From the NCBI RefSeq assembly GCF_937924975.1, contig NZ_CALEYG010000024.1:45539-109538 (forward strand): a stretch of 64,000 bases of DNA, in the 5' to 3' direction. This document shows, piece after piece, positions 1 through 8,291 of this stretch. The position numbers and the translations under genes were made by a program. Position 1 is the stretch's first letter. Each line of letters begins with the position of its first letter. The notes beneath the pieces are model-generated. The model made no database searches, was not told the origin of the DNA, and saw only the letters and a program-made list of their open reading frames with translations. Origin of the DNA: an uncultured Stomatobaculum sp. (GTDB lineage Bacteria; Bacillota; Clostridia; Lachnospirales; Lachnospiraceae).

Positions 1-1
1 C

Positions 2-214
2 ATCGAGGTGCTGGAAAAGAGAGGGCCGAAGGACATTCACCTCTGCACCCTGCTCGACAAGCCGGAGCGCCGCGTGAAGAAGCAGGTCACAGTGGACTAT
101 GTCTGCTTCACGATTCCGGACCGCTTCGTGGTCGGCTACGGCCTCGACTACGATCAGAAATACCGGAATTATCCGTACATCGGCGTCGTCGAGTTCGAAG
201 ACGAAAAAGCATAA
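2..214 (+). CDS. hpt: Hypoxanthine phosphoribosyltransferase, C-terminal part
   Basis: Only the last 70 codons lie in the window; the reading frame is open from base 2. The visible part includes DYVCFTIPDRFVVGYGLDYD, the C-terminal segment typical of bacterial hypoxanthine-guanine phosphoribosyltransferases, where aromatic residues stack on the purine. The enzyme salvages hypoxanthine or guanine with PRPP to form IMP or GMP in the cytosol. The PRPP-binding loop lies upstream of the window. In many Bacillota ftsH follows hpt, but here a glycosidase does. The 244 bases after the stop hold no gene I can support. Confidence 0.85.
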   Translation: MEVLEKRGPKDIHLCTLLDKPERRVKKQVTVDYVCFTIPDRFVVGYGLDYDQKYRNYPYIGVVEFEDEKA

Positions 215-458
215 GAGAAGTACCGTACGCCGGACAGGGACAGTCCGGGACAAAGGCGGGGCAATTTCCGCAGAGAGGTGTTACAGGGCAAAGCAGAAGA
301 CAGCGAGGAGATCAGAGCTCTTTCGTGACAGGAAAGAAAAACGCATCACAGACGAGTGTTACCGCGAAGCAAGCGACAACAGGGGACATTGCATCGGGAC
401 AGCTTGGAATATGCGCCGCGCGACTGCTCGGAAAAACAGAAGGAAGTTGGCATAGGGC

Positions 459-2513
459 ATGGATAGAAACGCATTTTTCAGCGACACAAATGAACATTAC
501 GTCACGGAGTGGATACAGGGGAGCTGCTGTACCCTGCGGGTGCGGTTTCGCGCGGCACTCGCCGACAAGCTTCGCGTGAGTTTGCTGTTACAGGAGAGAG
601 AAGAGACGGTTTCGCTCTCGCCGGTCAGCGGCGGCAGCCGCTTTCGCGAATACGCCTGTACGTTTGTGACAGAGAGTCCGGTCTCCTGGCTCTTTTTGAT
701 TGAGGACGGAGAGAGCGGAGAAAAGCTCTACTACGACAGGCGGGGAAGCAGTAAAACGGCGCGCCCCGAACTCTGCTTCCAGCACATTCCGGGGTTTCGG
801 ACGCCGGACTGGGCCAAGGGCGCCGTGATGTACCAGATTTTTGTGGATCGTTTCCGGGACGGCAATTCCGCAAACGATGTGGATACGGACGAGTATCTCT
901 ACATTGGGCTCCCGGTGCAGCACATCGAGAACTGGGATGAAAAGCCCTCGGCCTTCGATGTCGGCTATTTTTACGGGGGCGATCTCTCGGGCGTGCGCGA
1001 AAAGTTCGCCTATTTAAAAAACCTCGGCGTCGAAGTCATCTATTTCAATCCGCTCTTTGTGTCGCCGTCCAATCACAAATACGACACCCAGGATTATGAG
1101 CACATCGATCCGCATCTCACGGTGATTGCGGAGGACGGCGGAGAGCTGCTTCCGGCGGAGGCGGGTGATAACCTCAATGCGACGCGCTACCAGAAGCGGA
1201 GCGCGGATCCGAAGAATCTCGAGGCGTCCGACCGCTTTTTTGCGGCATTTACCGAGGAGGCTCACCGCTTCGGGTTCCGCATTCTCCTGGACGGCGTCTT
1301 TAACCACTGCGGTTCCTTCCATAAGTGGCTGGACCGCGAAAAAATTTATGCGCGCGAGGGCGGCTATGCGCCGGGCGCGTATCTGACGCCCGACAGCCCG
1401 TATCGCAAGTATTTTGTCTTTGCCGACAACCGCCCGGAGGCCTGGCCGGACAACAAGAGCTATGACGGCTGGTGGGACAATGACACCTTGCCCAAGTTAA
1501 ACTACGAGGCGAGCCCCGAACTCGCGGAACAGATTTTGGAAGTCGGCGAAAAGTGGTTAAAGCCGCCCTATCAGGCGGACGGCTGGCGCCTCGATGTCGC
1601 CGCCGATCTCGGGCACTCGCCGGACTATAATCACAGTTTCTGGCAGCGCTTCCGCAGCCGCATCAAGGCCGTGCGAGAGGATGCGCTGATTCTGGCGGAG
1701 CACTACGGAAGTCCGGCGTCCTGGCTAAACGGCAGGGAGTGGGACTCCGTGATGAATTACGACGGCTTTATGGAGCCGGTCAGCTGGTTTCTGACCGGCA
1801 TGGAGAAGCATTCGGACAGCAGGGATCCCGGGCTTCGCGGCAACGGCGCGTACTTCTGGGACAAGATGAGCCTTGCAATGGCAAAACTGCCGGAGCCCTC
1901 GCTCCACACGGCAATGAACCAGCTCTCGAACCACGACCACTCGCGCTTTTTGACGCGGACCAACGGCAAAGTCGGGAGACTCGCGGAACTCGGTTCGGCG
2001 GCGGCGGAAGAGGGCGTGCAGCTCTCTGTGATGCGGCAGGCGGCACTGATGCTCTTTACCTGGCCCGGTGCGCCGACCATGTACTACGGTGATGAAGTCG
2101 GTGTCTGCGGCTTTACGGACCCGGACAGTCGGCGGAGTTATCCCTGGGGGCACGAGAATCTGGAGCTCCTCGAATATCACCGCTACCTCAGCAAGCTGCA
2201 CCGCAACTCGGCGGCACTTCGCCGCGGTTCTCTGATTCCGCTCCTCATGGAGCAGGATCTGGTCTGCTACGGCAGAGTCTACGGGCGGGAGCAGGCACTG
2301 ATTTTTGTCTACACGGGCGCCGAGGAAAAATTGCTCCGACTCCCCTACTGGAAACTGGCGGATTCGATTCCGCAGAGCGTGAAGCGCGTTATGTTAACCT
2401 ATGAAAACGGCTACAATGTGGGGCATGTCCGCTATGTCCTCGAGGACGGTATGATTCTGGTCTATGTGACCAAAAATTCGGCGGGGATTTATCTCGGCAC
2501 GGCACCGTCATAA
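459..2513 (+). CDS. Alpha-amylase family (GH13) glycosidase, neopullulanase/cyclomaltodextrinase type
   Basis: The product is a 684-residue glycoside hydrolase expected to cleave alpha-glucans or maltodextrins. It has no signal peptide, so it is probably cytoplasmic and acts on imported oligosaccharides. Residues 1-105 form a beta-rich N-terminal domain as in neopullulanases. The catalytic barrel starts at AVMYQIFVDRF near residue 124. GVFNHCG is conserved region I, GWRLDVA carries the nucleophile Asp near 378, LILAEHYG the acid/base Glu near 413, and SNHDHSR the third catalytic Asp near 492, so all three catalytic acids are present. A C-terminal beta domain follows. It stands alone between hpt and a tRNA. 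Substrate preference within GH13 cannot be read from the sequence. Confidence 0.9.
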   Translation: MDRNAFFSDTNEHYVTEWIQGSCCTLRVRFRAALADKLRVSLLLQEREETVSLSPVSGGSRFREYACTFVTESPVSWLFLIEDGESGEKLYYDRRGSSKTARPELCFQHIPGFRTPDWAKGAVMYQIFVDRFRDGNSANDVDTDEYLYIGLPVQHIENWDEKPSAFDVGYFYGGDLSGVREKFAYLKNLGVEVIYFNPLFVSPSNHKYDTQDYEHIDPHLTVIAEDGGELLPAEAGDNLNATRYQKRSADPKNLEASDRFFAAFTEEAHRFGFRILLDGVFNHCGSFHKWLDREKIYAREGGYAPGAYLTPDSPYRKYFVFADNRPEAWPDNKSYDGWWDNDTLPKLNYEASPELAEQILEVGEKWLKPPYQADGWRLDVAADLGHSPDYNHSFWQRFRSRIKAVREDALILAEHYGSPASWLNGREWDSVMNYDGFMEPVSWFLTGMEKHSDSRDPGLRGNGAYFWDKMSLAMAKLPEPSLHTAMNQLSNHDHSRFLTRTNGKVGRLAELGSAAAEEGVQLSVMRQAALMLFTWPGAPTMYYGDEVGVCGFTDPDSRRSYPWGHENLELLEYHRYLSKLHRNSAALRRGSLIPLLMEQDLVCYGRVYGREQALIFVYTGAEEKLLRLPYWKLADSIPQSVKRVMLTYENGYNVGHVRYVLEDGMILVYVTKNSAGIYLGTAPS

Positions 2514-2520
2514 AAAAGAC

Positions 2521-2549
2521 TTGCCGTGCGAGAGAGGCTATGCTATACT
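2521..2549 (+). promoter_or_regulatory. Promoter of tRNA-Gly
   Basis: TTGCCG (2521-2526) and TATACT (2544-2549) are separated by 17 bases, about 25 bases upstream of the mature tRNA 5' end. It begins a few bases after the stop codon of the glycosidase gene. Confidence 0.7.
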
Positions 2550-2574
2550 CTGAATGTCCGAGATATGGACAGAC

Positions 2575-2647
2575 GCGATAGTGGCGTAGTTGGTAACGCG
2601 CGACCTTGCCAAGGTCGAGACCGCGGGTTCGAGTCCCGTCTATCGCT
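2575..2647 (+). tRNA. tRNA-Gly (GCC)
   Basis: This 73-nucleotide cloverleaf has the acceptor stem GCGATAG/CTATCGC, an anticodon loop TTGCCAA (anticodon GCC, reading GGC and GGU) and a GGTTCGAGTCC T arm. CCA is not encoded, so it depends on the CCA-adding enzyme, a gene for which is found at 23140. A promoter and a terminator immediately flank it, making it a monocistronic tRNA. Confidence 0.95.
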
Positions 2648-2656
2648 CTCGCTTCT

Positions 2657-2705
2657 CCCCGCAATCTGCCGTCACTCCCTTGACGACGGGTTGCGGGGAT
2701 TTTTT
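2657..2705 (+). terminator. Rho-independent terminator after tRNA-Gly
   Basis: CCCCGCAA (2657-2664) pairs with TTGCGGGG (2691-2698), followed by ATTTTTT. Confidence 0.8.
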
Positions 2706-2735
2706 CATAGAAGCAAGGTCGCGGAGGTGAGAAGC

Positions 2736-2975
2736 TTGGGAAAAGAAGAACCGAAATTACCGGAGTGGCCGAAACTGCCGGGTGAGGAAGAGACGGAGAA
2801 GCGCAGTGCCGCACGGGACAGGCGATTTCGGCAGCAGTTACCGGCTCTGTTCGGTCTCGCAATGCTTTGTGTCAGCGCTCGGATTGCAAACGATATCCCG
2901 GCTGTCCCGCCGCGGGCAATCATAGCGGTTCTGGATCTGGTCCTGATTTACTGGCTGGCCACAAGGCGCAGGTAA
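2736..2975 (+). CDS. Small two-helix membrane protein, unknown function
   Basis: A 79-residue protein starts at TTG 2736, chosen because GGAGGTGAG (2723-2731) lies at ideal spacing. The frame is open further upstream only because it runs through the tRNA. The N-terminal half is charged (KEEPKLPEWPKL, then an Arg-rich stretch). Two hydrophobic segments follow, LPALFGLAMLCVSARIA and AIIAVLDLVLIYWLA, ending in positive TRRR, so both ends are probably cytoplasmic. I do not recognise a family. It precedes two secreted peptidoglycan enzymes, which may hint at an envelope role, but that is only positional. Confidence 0.55.
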   Translation: MGKEEPKLPEWPKLPGEEETEKRSAARDRRFRQQLPALFGLAMLCVSARIANDIPAVPPRAIIAVLDLVLIYWLATRRR

Positions 2976-3020
2976 GCATGGCGCGGTAGGCAGACTGAAT
3001 TGCGAAAGGAGTAAACCATC

Positions 3021-4259
3021 ATGAAACTGAGACACTTGCAGGCAACGGCAGCGGCAACACTGCTCTGTGGCAGTGTTTTGCTCGGAAATGTGACGAGTTA
3101 TGCGGCAATCGGAAAAATCGTGAAGGCCGGGGAGGTCAAGCAGACTGAGAGCGATACCGCAGCGCGGCGCGGTCGGGTGGAAAAGCCGATCGATGAAGTC
3201 TATGCGCCGCGCGAGGCAAAGACCGAGAAGAATGAAATTAAGGCGGAGGCAAAGCCGCAGGAAACGACAGCGGCTTTGCAAAATAGCGCAGCGAAAGCCA
3301 CAGAGGCGAGCAAGGCGAAGACCGCGCAGGAGAGCACCGTGCCTGCGCTGAATCAGGGCAGCAGCAAAGCCGCGCAGAAAAACGGCAGCGCAACGCAGGC
3401 ACTCCTGGCGCCGTCGAAGCCGAAGGACAGCACGGCGACGACCGCGGCGGCAGCGGATAACACGGCGGCGGCATCCGATCAGAAGAAGATTGATGTGACG
3501 GCGCTGAGCTATGATGTGTCCCGGTTCACACTCCCGGCGGATGCCAAGTCCCTGATTGTCGTCGAGGGCTTTGCGGTCAAGGGCGGCAAGGACACCTATC
3601 GCGAGACCAAGGTGAGCGATGAGTCGCGCTGGAATAAGGCGCGCGTCACGGTCTTTGTCAAAGATGAGGCGGGGCAGTGGCAGGCAAAGATTCAGTCCGC
3701 GGGAGTCTACGGCTACGGCGGTATGTCCGCAGAGCGGAAAACCGGCGACGGTACGACCCCGATCGGACTCTGGAAGACCGATACGCCCTTCGGACGAAAT
3801 GCGGCCGAGGAGGGTTTCCCGTCCGATTACACGCACATTCAGGCGGAGGCAAAGCGCCAGTACTGGTCCGACCGCACTAATCGCCTCGAGAGCGCGGCCA
3901 AGGCGGCCGAGCAGAAGGGGGAAAAGCTCTGGGAGGACTGGGCAAAGAACATCTACGCCTATGCGCTGAACACCGGCTTTAACAAGGACAATCGCCAGCC
4001 CGGCACGGGCTCCGCGCTCTTTTTGCACTGCACGAGCAACGACAAACCGAGCACGGCGGGCTGTGTGGCCATTCAGCCGGAGGCGATGAAAGCGGTACTC
4101 CGCCAGTACGCAAAGGGCGGTATGTACATCGCGCAGGCCCCGGAGGGTCAGTTCGAGCAGGTCTACGGTGCGTTCAGCGAGAGCGGCGCGGCGGCAAAAG
4201 GAGAGTTCAAGGCTTCGACCAAGGAGCTCCCGGCGACCGCTACCGTAGTTTTACCGTGA
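3021..4259 (+). CDS. Secreted L,D-transpeptidase-like (YkuD-fold) protein
   Basis: The 412-residue precursor has a signal peptide (KLRHLQATAAATLLCGSVLL, about residues 1-30). A long Ala/Lys/Glu/Gln-rich low-complexity linker of about 120 residues follows, probably spanning the wall, then a catalytic domain from about residue 155. The domain ends with GSALFLHCTSNDKPSTAGCV, in which His near 336 and Cys near 348 match the His and nucleophilic Cys of the ErfK/YbiS/YcfS/YnhG family in its TAGCVA variant. Such enzymes make 3-3 peptidoglycan crosslinks or attach proteins to meso-DAP; substrate specificity is unknown here. A hairpin terminator follows, and an amidase gene lies just downstream. Confidence 0.8.
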   Translation: MKLRHLQATAAATLLCGSVLLGNVTSYAAIGKIVKAGEVKQTESDTAARRGRVEKPIDEVYAPREAKTEKNEIKAEAKPQETTAALQNSAAKATEASKAKTAQESTVPALNQGSSKAAQKNGSATQALLAPSKPKDSTATTAAAADNTAAASDQKKIDVTALSYDVSRFTLPADAKSLIVVEGFAVKGGKDTYRETKVSDESRWNKARVTVFVKDEAGQWQAKIQSAGVYGYGGMSAERKTGDGTTPIGLWKTDTPFGRNAAEEGFPSDYTHIQAEAKRQYWSDRTNRLESAAKAAEQKGEKLWEDWAKNIYAYALNTGFNKDNRQPGTGSALFLHCTSNDKPSTAGCVAIQPEAMKAVLRQYAKGGMYIAQAPEGQFEQVYGAFSESGAAAKGEFKASTKELPATATVVLP

Positions 4260-4272
4260 GTCAAACTTACGA

Positions 4273-4300
4273 GAGACGGCGAAAGCCGTCTCTTTTTCTT
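4273..4300 (+). terminator. Rho-independent terminator
   Basis: GAGACGGC (4273-4280), loop GAAA, GCCGTCTC (4285-4292), then TTTTTCTT. It ends the L,D-transpeptidase transcript. Confidence 0.85.
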
Positions 4301-4383
4301 AAGAGTATTGTCGCTTGCGGCGCACCGCAAGTAACTTTAAGATAGATAGAAACGCGTGTGGGGCGCGAGTGAGAGGAGAAAAG

Positions 4384-5475
4384 ATGAGAAAAGCATATCT
4401 GACAGCGGCAGTGACAGTCTCGCTCTGTGCGGCACTTTCGTTCGGCGCAGCGGCAGCTTCGTTTCAATCGGTCAATCAGCAGATGTATGTCAGCGCGAGC
4501 AGCCTGAATGTGCGGACAGAGCCTTCGGCCGGCGCGAGCCGGGTGCGGAGCCTGACGCACGGCACGGCGGTACAGGTGAACGGACTTTCCGGAGAGTGGG
4601 CGCGCATTTCGCTCGGCGGCAAGAATTACTATGTCGCGAGCCGTTACTTGAGCAGCGGAAACAGCGCGGCGGCGAGCACGGCAACGGCAGCGGCGAGTAC
4701 GCCGGTCTCTGTCCCGGAAGGTGTCACGGTCAGCGACATTTCGCTCAGCGACAACCTGCGCTTTGCCTCGTCCTCGAAGATTAAGACGGGGACCGCAAAG
4801 CTCTATAAGAATACCAAGGGAGCCTACGGTGATAAGGTAATCTGCGTGAATGCGGGGCATGGCACGAGCGGCGGTGAGCGCGTGAAGACGCTCTCGCACC
4901 CGGACGGCAGCCCGAAGGTCACGGGCGGCACGAACCAGCGCGGAGCGGTGGAGTCCATGGCGGTCTCCTCGGGCATGACGTTTCAGGACGGCACGCCGGA
5001 GAGCCGGGTCACTTTGCAGGAGGCACAGATTCTCCGCGATGTGCTCTTAAAGCGGGGCTTCAGTGTCCTCATGATACGCGAGGGCAGCGATGTGCAGCTC
5101 GACAACATTGCCCGCACGGTGCTCGCGAACAACTATGCGGCCTGCCACATTGCGGTTCACTGGGACAGCACCTCTTCCGATAAGGGCGCGTATTTCATGA
5201 GCGTGCCGGACGGCATGAAGAAGATGGATCCGGTCTCCTCGACCTGGCAAAAGAGCGAGGCCTTCGGCGAGGCGCTGATCGGCGGTCTCCGCGGCAAGGG
5301 CGTCAAAATTTTCGGCAGCGGCTCGATGGATGTGGATCTCACGCAGACCTCGTATTCGACGGTGCCGAGCGTGGACATTGAGCTCGGCGATAAAGTCTCG
5401 GATCACAGCGAGGCGACACTCCGAAAGCTCGCCGAGGGGCTTGCGGACGGCGTTACGCAGTATTTTACAAAATAA
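4384..5475 (+). CDS. Secreted N-acetylmuramoyl-L-alanine amidase (Amidase_3) with SH3 domain
   Basis: The protein has 363 residues from ATG 4384, preceded by GAGAGGAGAA; upstream codons in the frame lack a ribosome binding site. The signal peptide is about residues 1-25. A bacterial SH3 domain follows (YVSASSLNVRTEPSAGASRV, to about residue 95), then an Ala/Ser/Thr linker, then a zinc amidase domain. Zinc and catalytic residues are in place: His in NAGHG (about 159), Glu in LQEAQ (about 212), His in AVHWDS (about 259) and Glu in DIELG (about 333). It cleaves the bond between MurNAc and the stem peptide, acting in the wall during growth or cell separation. Confidence 0.9.
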   Translation: MRKAYLTAAVTVSLCAALSFGAAAASFQSVNQQMYVSASSLNVRTEPSAGASRVRSLTHGTAVQVNGLSGEWARISLGGKNYYVASRYLSSGNSAAASTATAAASTPVSVPEGVTVSDISLSDNLRFASSSKIKTGTAKLYKNTKGAYGDKVICVNAGHGTSGGERVKTLSHPDGSPKVTGGTNQRGAVESMAVSSGMTFQDGTPESRVTLQEAQILRDVLLKRGFSVLMIREGSDVQLDNIARTVLANNYAACHIAVHWDSTSSDKGAYFMSVPDGMKKMDPVSSTWQKSEAFGEALIGGLRGKGVKIFGSGSMDVDLTQTSYSTVPSVDIELGDKVSDHSEATLRKLAEGLADGVTQYFTK

Positions 5476-5494
5476 GACAGCACCGGAACGTGCG

Positions 5495-5531
5495 GGGAAG
5501 TCTTCCGAACGGCAGGGAAGACTTCCCTTTT
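5495..5531 (+). terminator. Terminator or attenuator between amidase and greA
   Basis: GGGAAGTCTTCC (5495-5506) pairs with GGAAGACTTCCC (5516-5527), followed by TTTT. It precedes the greA ribosome binding site by about 25 bases, so it may only partly uncouple the two genes. Confidence 0.7.
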
Positions 5532-5566
5532 CCTGTGCGGCGGGCTGTTTGCCCGGGGAGGAAGCG

Positions 5567-6061
5567 ATGGGAGAAAAACTGACAAAGGCGGATGTCAAAA
5601 AGATAGAAGAGGAGATTGAGCACCGCAAGCTTGTGCTGCGCCCCGAACTGATTCAGGCAGTCAAGGAGGCGAGGGCGCAGGGCGATCTCTCCGAAAACTT
5701 TGAGTATTACGCCGCAAAGCGGGAAAAGAACCGGAATGAGAGCCGCATCGGCTATCTGGAGCGTATGCTGAAGTTTGCGACCATCATTGAGGATCGCGCC
5801 GCGGCCGATGAAGTCGGGCTCAATAAGATGGTGGAAGTCTATTTTGTCGATGAGGACGAGAGTGAGCGTTACAAGGTCGTGACTTCGATTCGCAGCGAGA
5901 CGACGGAGGGGCGCATCTCGATCGAGTCGCCGCTCGGCAAGGCGCTGCTCGGACACAAGGTCGGCGACCGCGTGCAAGTCAGCCTGCCGCAGGGCGGCTA
6001 TGAGGTCGAAATCCGCTCGATTGCCGAGGATCACAGCGACGATGCAATTAGTTCCTTTTAA
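5567..6061 (+). CDS. greA: Transcription elongation factor GreA
   Basis: The product has 164 residues from ATG 5567, with GGGGAGGAAG just upstream. The N-terminal antiparallel coiled coil (about residues 1-75) carries GDLSENFEYYAAK, the acidic tip loop with Asp and Glu that is inserted into the RNA polymerase secondary channel. The C-terminal FKBP-like domain (about 80-164) contains ESPLGKALLGHKVGD. GreA stimulates cleavage of backtracked transcripts. Length and motifs are normal for the family. Confidence 0.95.
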   Translation: MGEKLTKADVKKIEEEIEHRKLVLRPELIQAVKEARAQGDLSENFEYYAAKREKNRNESRIGYLERMLKFATIIEDRAAADEVGLNKMVEVYFVDEDESERYKVVTSIRSETTEGRISIESPLGKALLGHKVGDRVQVSLPQGGYEVEIRSIAEDHSDDAISSF

Positions 6062-6155
6062 GAAAATAGTCGCGAAATATCGTAAAATCGCGTATCATGG
6101 AAGTATATTGCGCACGCTTTGAAAGGAAAGCAGGCGATCACAGGAGGAAATGCAT

Positions 6156-7073
6156 ATGAAAACGACACTGGTGGTGCTCGCGGCAGGCATCGGCTCCCGC
6201 TTCGGCGGCGGCATCAAGCAGCTCACGCCGATGGGACCGAACGGCGAGATTATCATGGACTATGCGATCTATGATGCGAAGCGCGCGGGCTTTGACAAGG
6301 TTGTGTTCATCATCCGCAAGGACCTCGAGCAGGACTTTAAGAGCATCATCGGCGACCGCATCTCAAAGGTCATCGAGACCGACTATGCGTTCCAGGAGAT
6401 CGACGATCTGCCGGCGGGCTTCTCCGTGCCGGAGGGCAGAAAGAAGCCCTGGGGCACCGGTCAGGCGTTATTATCGGTGCGCGGCAAGGTCAATGAGCCG
6501 TTCGTGGTCATCAACGCGGACGATTACTACGGTCCGGAGGGCTTCCGCGCGGTCCACAAGTACATGACGGAAGAGATGCTGCAGGGCGGCGGGCATCTCG
6601 ACATGTGCATGGCGGGCTTCATTCTGAAGAACACGCTCTCGGACAACGGCACAGTGACGCGCGGTGTCTGCGAAGTCGATGAGAGACATATGCTGAAGAG
6701 TGTCCGCGAAACCTTTGAGATCCGTATGACGGAGGAGGGTCTGCAGGCCAAGGACGGCGCGGGCAATCCGGTCTCTCTGACGCCCGAGCAGTACGTCTCG
6801 ATGAATATGTGGGGCCTGCCGCCGCAGTTTCTCGACGTCCTCGCCGAGGGCTTCCCGGCCTTTTTGCAGGCGCACGGCACGGAGCAAAAGAGCGAATACC
6901 TCCTGCCGAGCATCGTGGACAGCTGCATCCAGAGCGGCAGAGGCAGTGTCAAAGTGCTGCCGACCCACGACAAATGGTTCGGCGTGACCTATCAGGAGGA
7001 CAAGCCGACGGTCGTCGCGGCGATTCGCGCGCTGATTGAGAGCGGCCGGTATCCGGAGAAGCTCTATGACTAA
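6156..7073 (+). CDS. Nucleotidyltransferase (sugar-phosphate NTP transferase fold)
   Basis: The protein has 305 residues. ATG 6156 is preferred over ATG 6150 because AGGAGG (6142-6147) is 8 bases from the former and only 2 from the latter. The N-terminus VVLAAGIGSRFGGGIKQL is the nucleotide-binding loop of the Rossmann-like NTP_transferase family, and FVVINADDYYG is the metal-binding Asp motif. These enzymes join a nucleoside triphosphate to a sugar-1-phosphate or similar phosphate. Its stop overlaps the start of the shikimate kinase gene (ATGACTAA), so the two are translationally coupled. The sugar substrate is not evident. Confidence 0.8.
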   Translation: MKTTLVVLAAGIGSRFGGGIKQLTPMGPNGEIIMDYAIYDAKRAGFDKVVFIIRKDLEQDFKSIIGDRISKVIETDYAFQEIDDLPAGFSVPEGRKKPWGTGQALLSVRGKVNEPFVVINADDYYGPEGFRAVHKYMTEEMLQGGGHLDMCMAGFILKNTLSDNGTVTRGVCEVDERHMLKSVRETFEIRMTEEGLQAKDGAGNPVSLTPEQYVSMNMWGLPPQFLDVLAEGFPAFLQAHGTEQKSEYLLPSIVDSCIQSGRGSVKVLPTHDKWFGVTYQEDKPTVVAAIRALIESGRYPEKLYD

Positions 7074-7872
7074 GAATTGCCTCACGCTGATCGGGATGCC
7101 GGCTTCCGGCAAGAGCTCCGTCGGCGTTGTGCTTGCAAAAAAGACAGGTCGCCGTTTTATAGACGGCGACCTTCTGATTCAGGAGCAGAGCGGAAAGCTC
7201 TTAAAGGATCTGATTGCCGAGCGCGGGGACGACGGGTTTCGCGCGTTGGAAGATGAGACCCTGGCGGCGCTCGAGACGGAAAATGCCGTGATTGCGCCAG
7301 GCGGCTCGGTGATATACGGCGAGAAGGCGATGGCCAGACTCAAGGCGCTCGGAAAAGTCATTTATCTGAAGCTCTCCTACCCCGCCATTCAGCGGCGGCT
7401 CGGAGATCTGACTGCGCGCGGCGTCAGCATCAAAGAGGGACAGACACTCCGGGATCTCTACCGGGAGCGCACGGTGCTCTATGAGAAGTATGCCGATCTT
7501 GTGATCGATGAGAACGGACTCAGCACGCGGAAAGTGGTCGAGGCCATTGCACGGGCAATCGGCGAGGGCGGCGATTCGCCCGCGCCGCCGGAACCGAAAA
7601 AACAGTGGAGAAGAAAGAGGAGAAACGATGGCAAAGGAAGTGTGGCGCGGCGGAAACATGCTGTATCCGGTGCCGGCAGTCATGGTGAGCTGCCGCGGCA
7701 ACGACGGAAGCAGCAATCTGATCACCGTCGCGTGGGCGGGGACCGTGTGCTCCGATCCGCCGATGGTGTCGATCTCCGTTCGTCCGGAGCGTCACTCCCA
7801 CCGTCTTCTGGTGGAGAGCGGCGAGTTCGCAATCAATCTGACGACAGAGGCGCTGGTCCGAAAGGCCGATGA
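7066..7872 (+). CDS. aroK: Shikimate kinase with an abnormal C-terminal run-on
   Basis: It starts at ATG 7066, overlapping the preceding stop. The first 170 or so residues are a shikimate kinase: P-loop GMPASGKSSVG, FIDGDLLI (Walker B-like, shikimate binding), APGGSVIYG, then a lid region. It phosphorylates shikimate with ATP in aromatic amino acid synthesis. The family is normally about 170 residues and this domain ends near VVEAIARAI. The frame nonetheless continues about 100 residues in low-complexity Arg/Gly-rich sequence, 245 bases into the flavin reductase gene. This suggests a lost stop, a frameshift near the A-rich run at 7596-7601, or an assembly error. Confidence 0.75.
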   Translation: MTKNCLTLIGMPASGKSSVGVVLAKKTGRRFIDGDLLIQEQSGKLLKDLIAERGDDGFRALEDETLAALETENAVIAPGGSVIYGEKAMARLKALGKVIYLKLSYPAIQRRLGDLTARGVSIKEGQTLRDLYRERTVLYEKYADLVIDENGLSTRKVVEAIARAIGEGGDSPAPPEPKKQWRRKRRNDGKGSVARRKHAVSGAGSHGELPRQRRKQQSDHRRVGGDRVLRSADGVDLRSSGASLPPSSGGERRVRNQSDDRGAGPKGR

Positions 7873-8200
7873 GGCAGGCGTGCGCTCGGGGCGCGATTGC
7901 AATAAGTGGGAGCTTCTCGGACTGACCGAGGAGAAGGCATCTAAAATCAAGGCACCGCTCGTCAAGGAGAGTCCTGTGAATCTCGAGTGCCGCGTGACAG
8001 AGCGTATCCCGCTGGGGACCCACGACCTCTTTCTCGCGGAAGTGCTTGCGGTCGATGTGGACAAGAGCCTGATGGACGAGAAGGGAAAGTTCTGTCTCGA
8101 AAAGGCCAAGCTGGTCGCGTATTCCCACGGGGAGTACTATGCACTCGGCACGCTGCTCGGTACTTACGGCTATTCGGTGCGGAAGAAAACAAAAAAGTGA
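7628..8200 (+). CDS. Flavin reductase family protein (FMN-binding split barrel)
   Basis: This 190-residue protein starts at ATG 7628, preceded by AGAGGAGAAACG; codons upstream in the same frame translate to an unlikely Arg-rich sequence. It contains the FMN-binding split-barrel pattern LYPVPAVMVSCRG, NLITVAWAGTVCSDPPMVSI, RHSHRLL and GEFAINL found in flavin reductase-like and flavoredoxin proteins. It is a cytosolic flavoprotein that probably reduces flavin or passes electrons; the partner is unknown. A strong terminator follows. Confidence 0.85.
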   Translation: MAKEVWRGGNMLYPVPAVMVSCRGNDGSSNLITVAWAGTVCSDPPMVSISVRPERHSHRLLVESGEFAINLTTEALVRKADEAGVRSGRDCNKWELLGLTEEKASKIKAPLVKESPVNLECRVTERIPLGTHDLFLAEVLAVDVDKSLMDEKGKFCLEKAKLVAYSHGEYYALGTLLGTYGYSVRKKTKK

Positions 8201-8207
8201 GTTTTAG

Positions 8208-8246
8208 AATACAGCTACGGCGTGTTGCGGTAGCTGTATTTTTTTG
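8208..8246 (+). terminator. Rho-independent terminator
   Basis: AATACAGCTAC (8208-8218) pairs with GTAGCTGTATT (8230-8240), followed by a run of T. The next operon's promoter overlaps its right arm. Confidence 0.85.
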
Positions 8247-8253
8247 GGATAAT
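8225..8253 (+). promoter_or_regulatory. Promoter of the SWIM/MoxR/VWA operon
   Basis: TTGCGG (8225-8230), 17 bases, GATAAT (8248-8253). It lies on the 3' arm of the upstream terminator and about 40 bases before the first gene, which has the ribosome binding site GGAGGAGAGG. Confidence 0.6.
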
Positions 8254-8291
8254 GAAGGGATAGCTAACAATCACAGCGCAGGAGGAGAGGA

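Noticed and set aside
2838..4028. A 396-codon open frame on the minus strand opposite the L,D-transpeptidase gene
   Set aside because: It has an Arg/Leu-rich composition with no domain, no ribosome binding site, and lies fully opposite a well-supported gene; GC-rich coding DNA often leaves such frames open.
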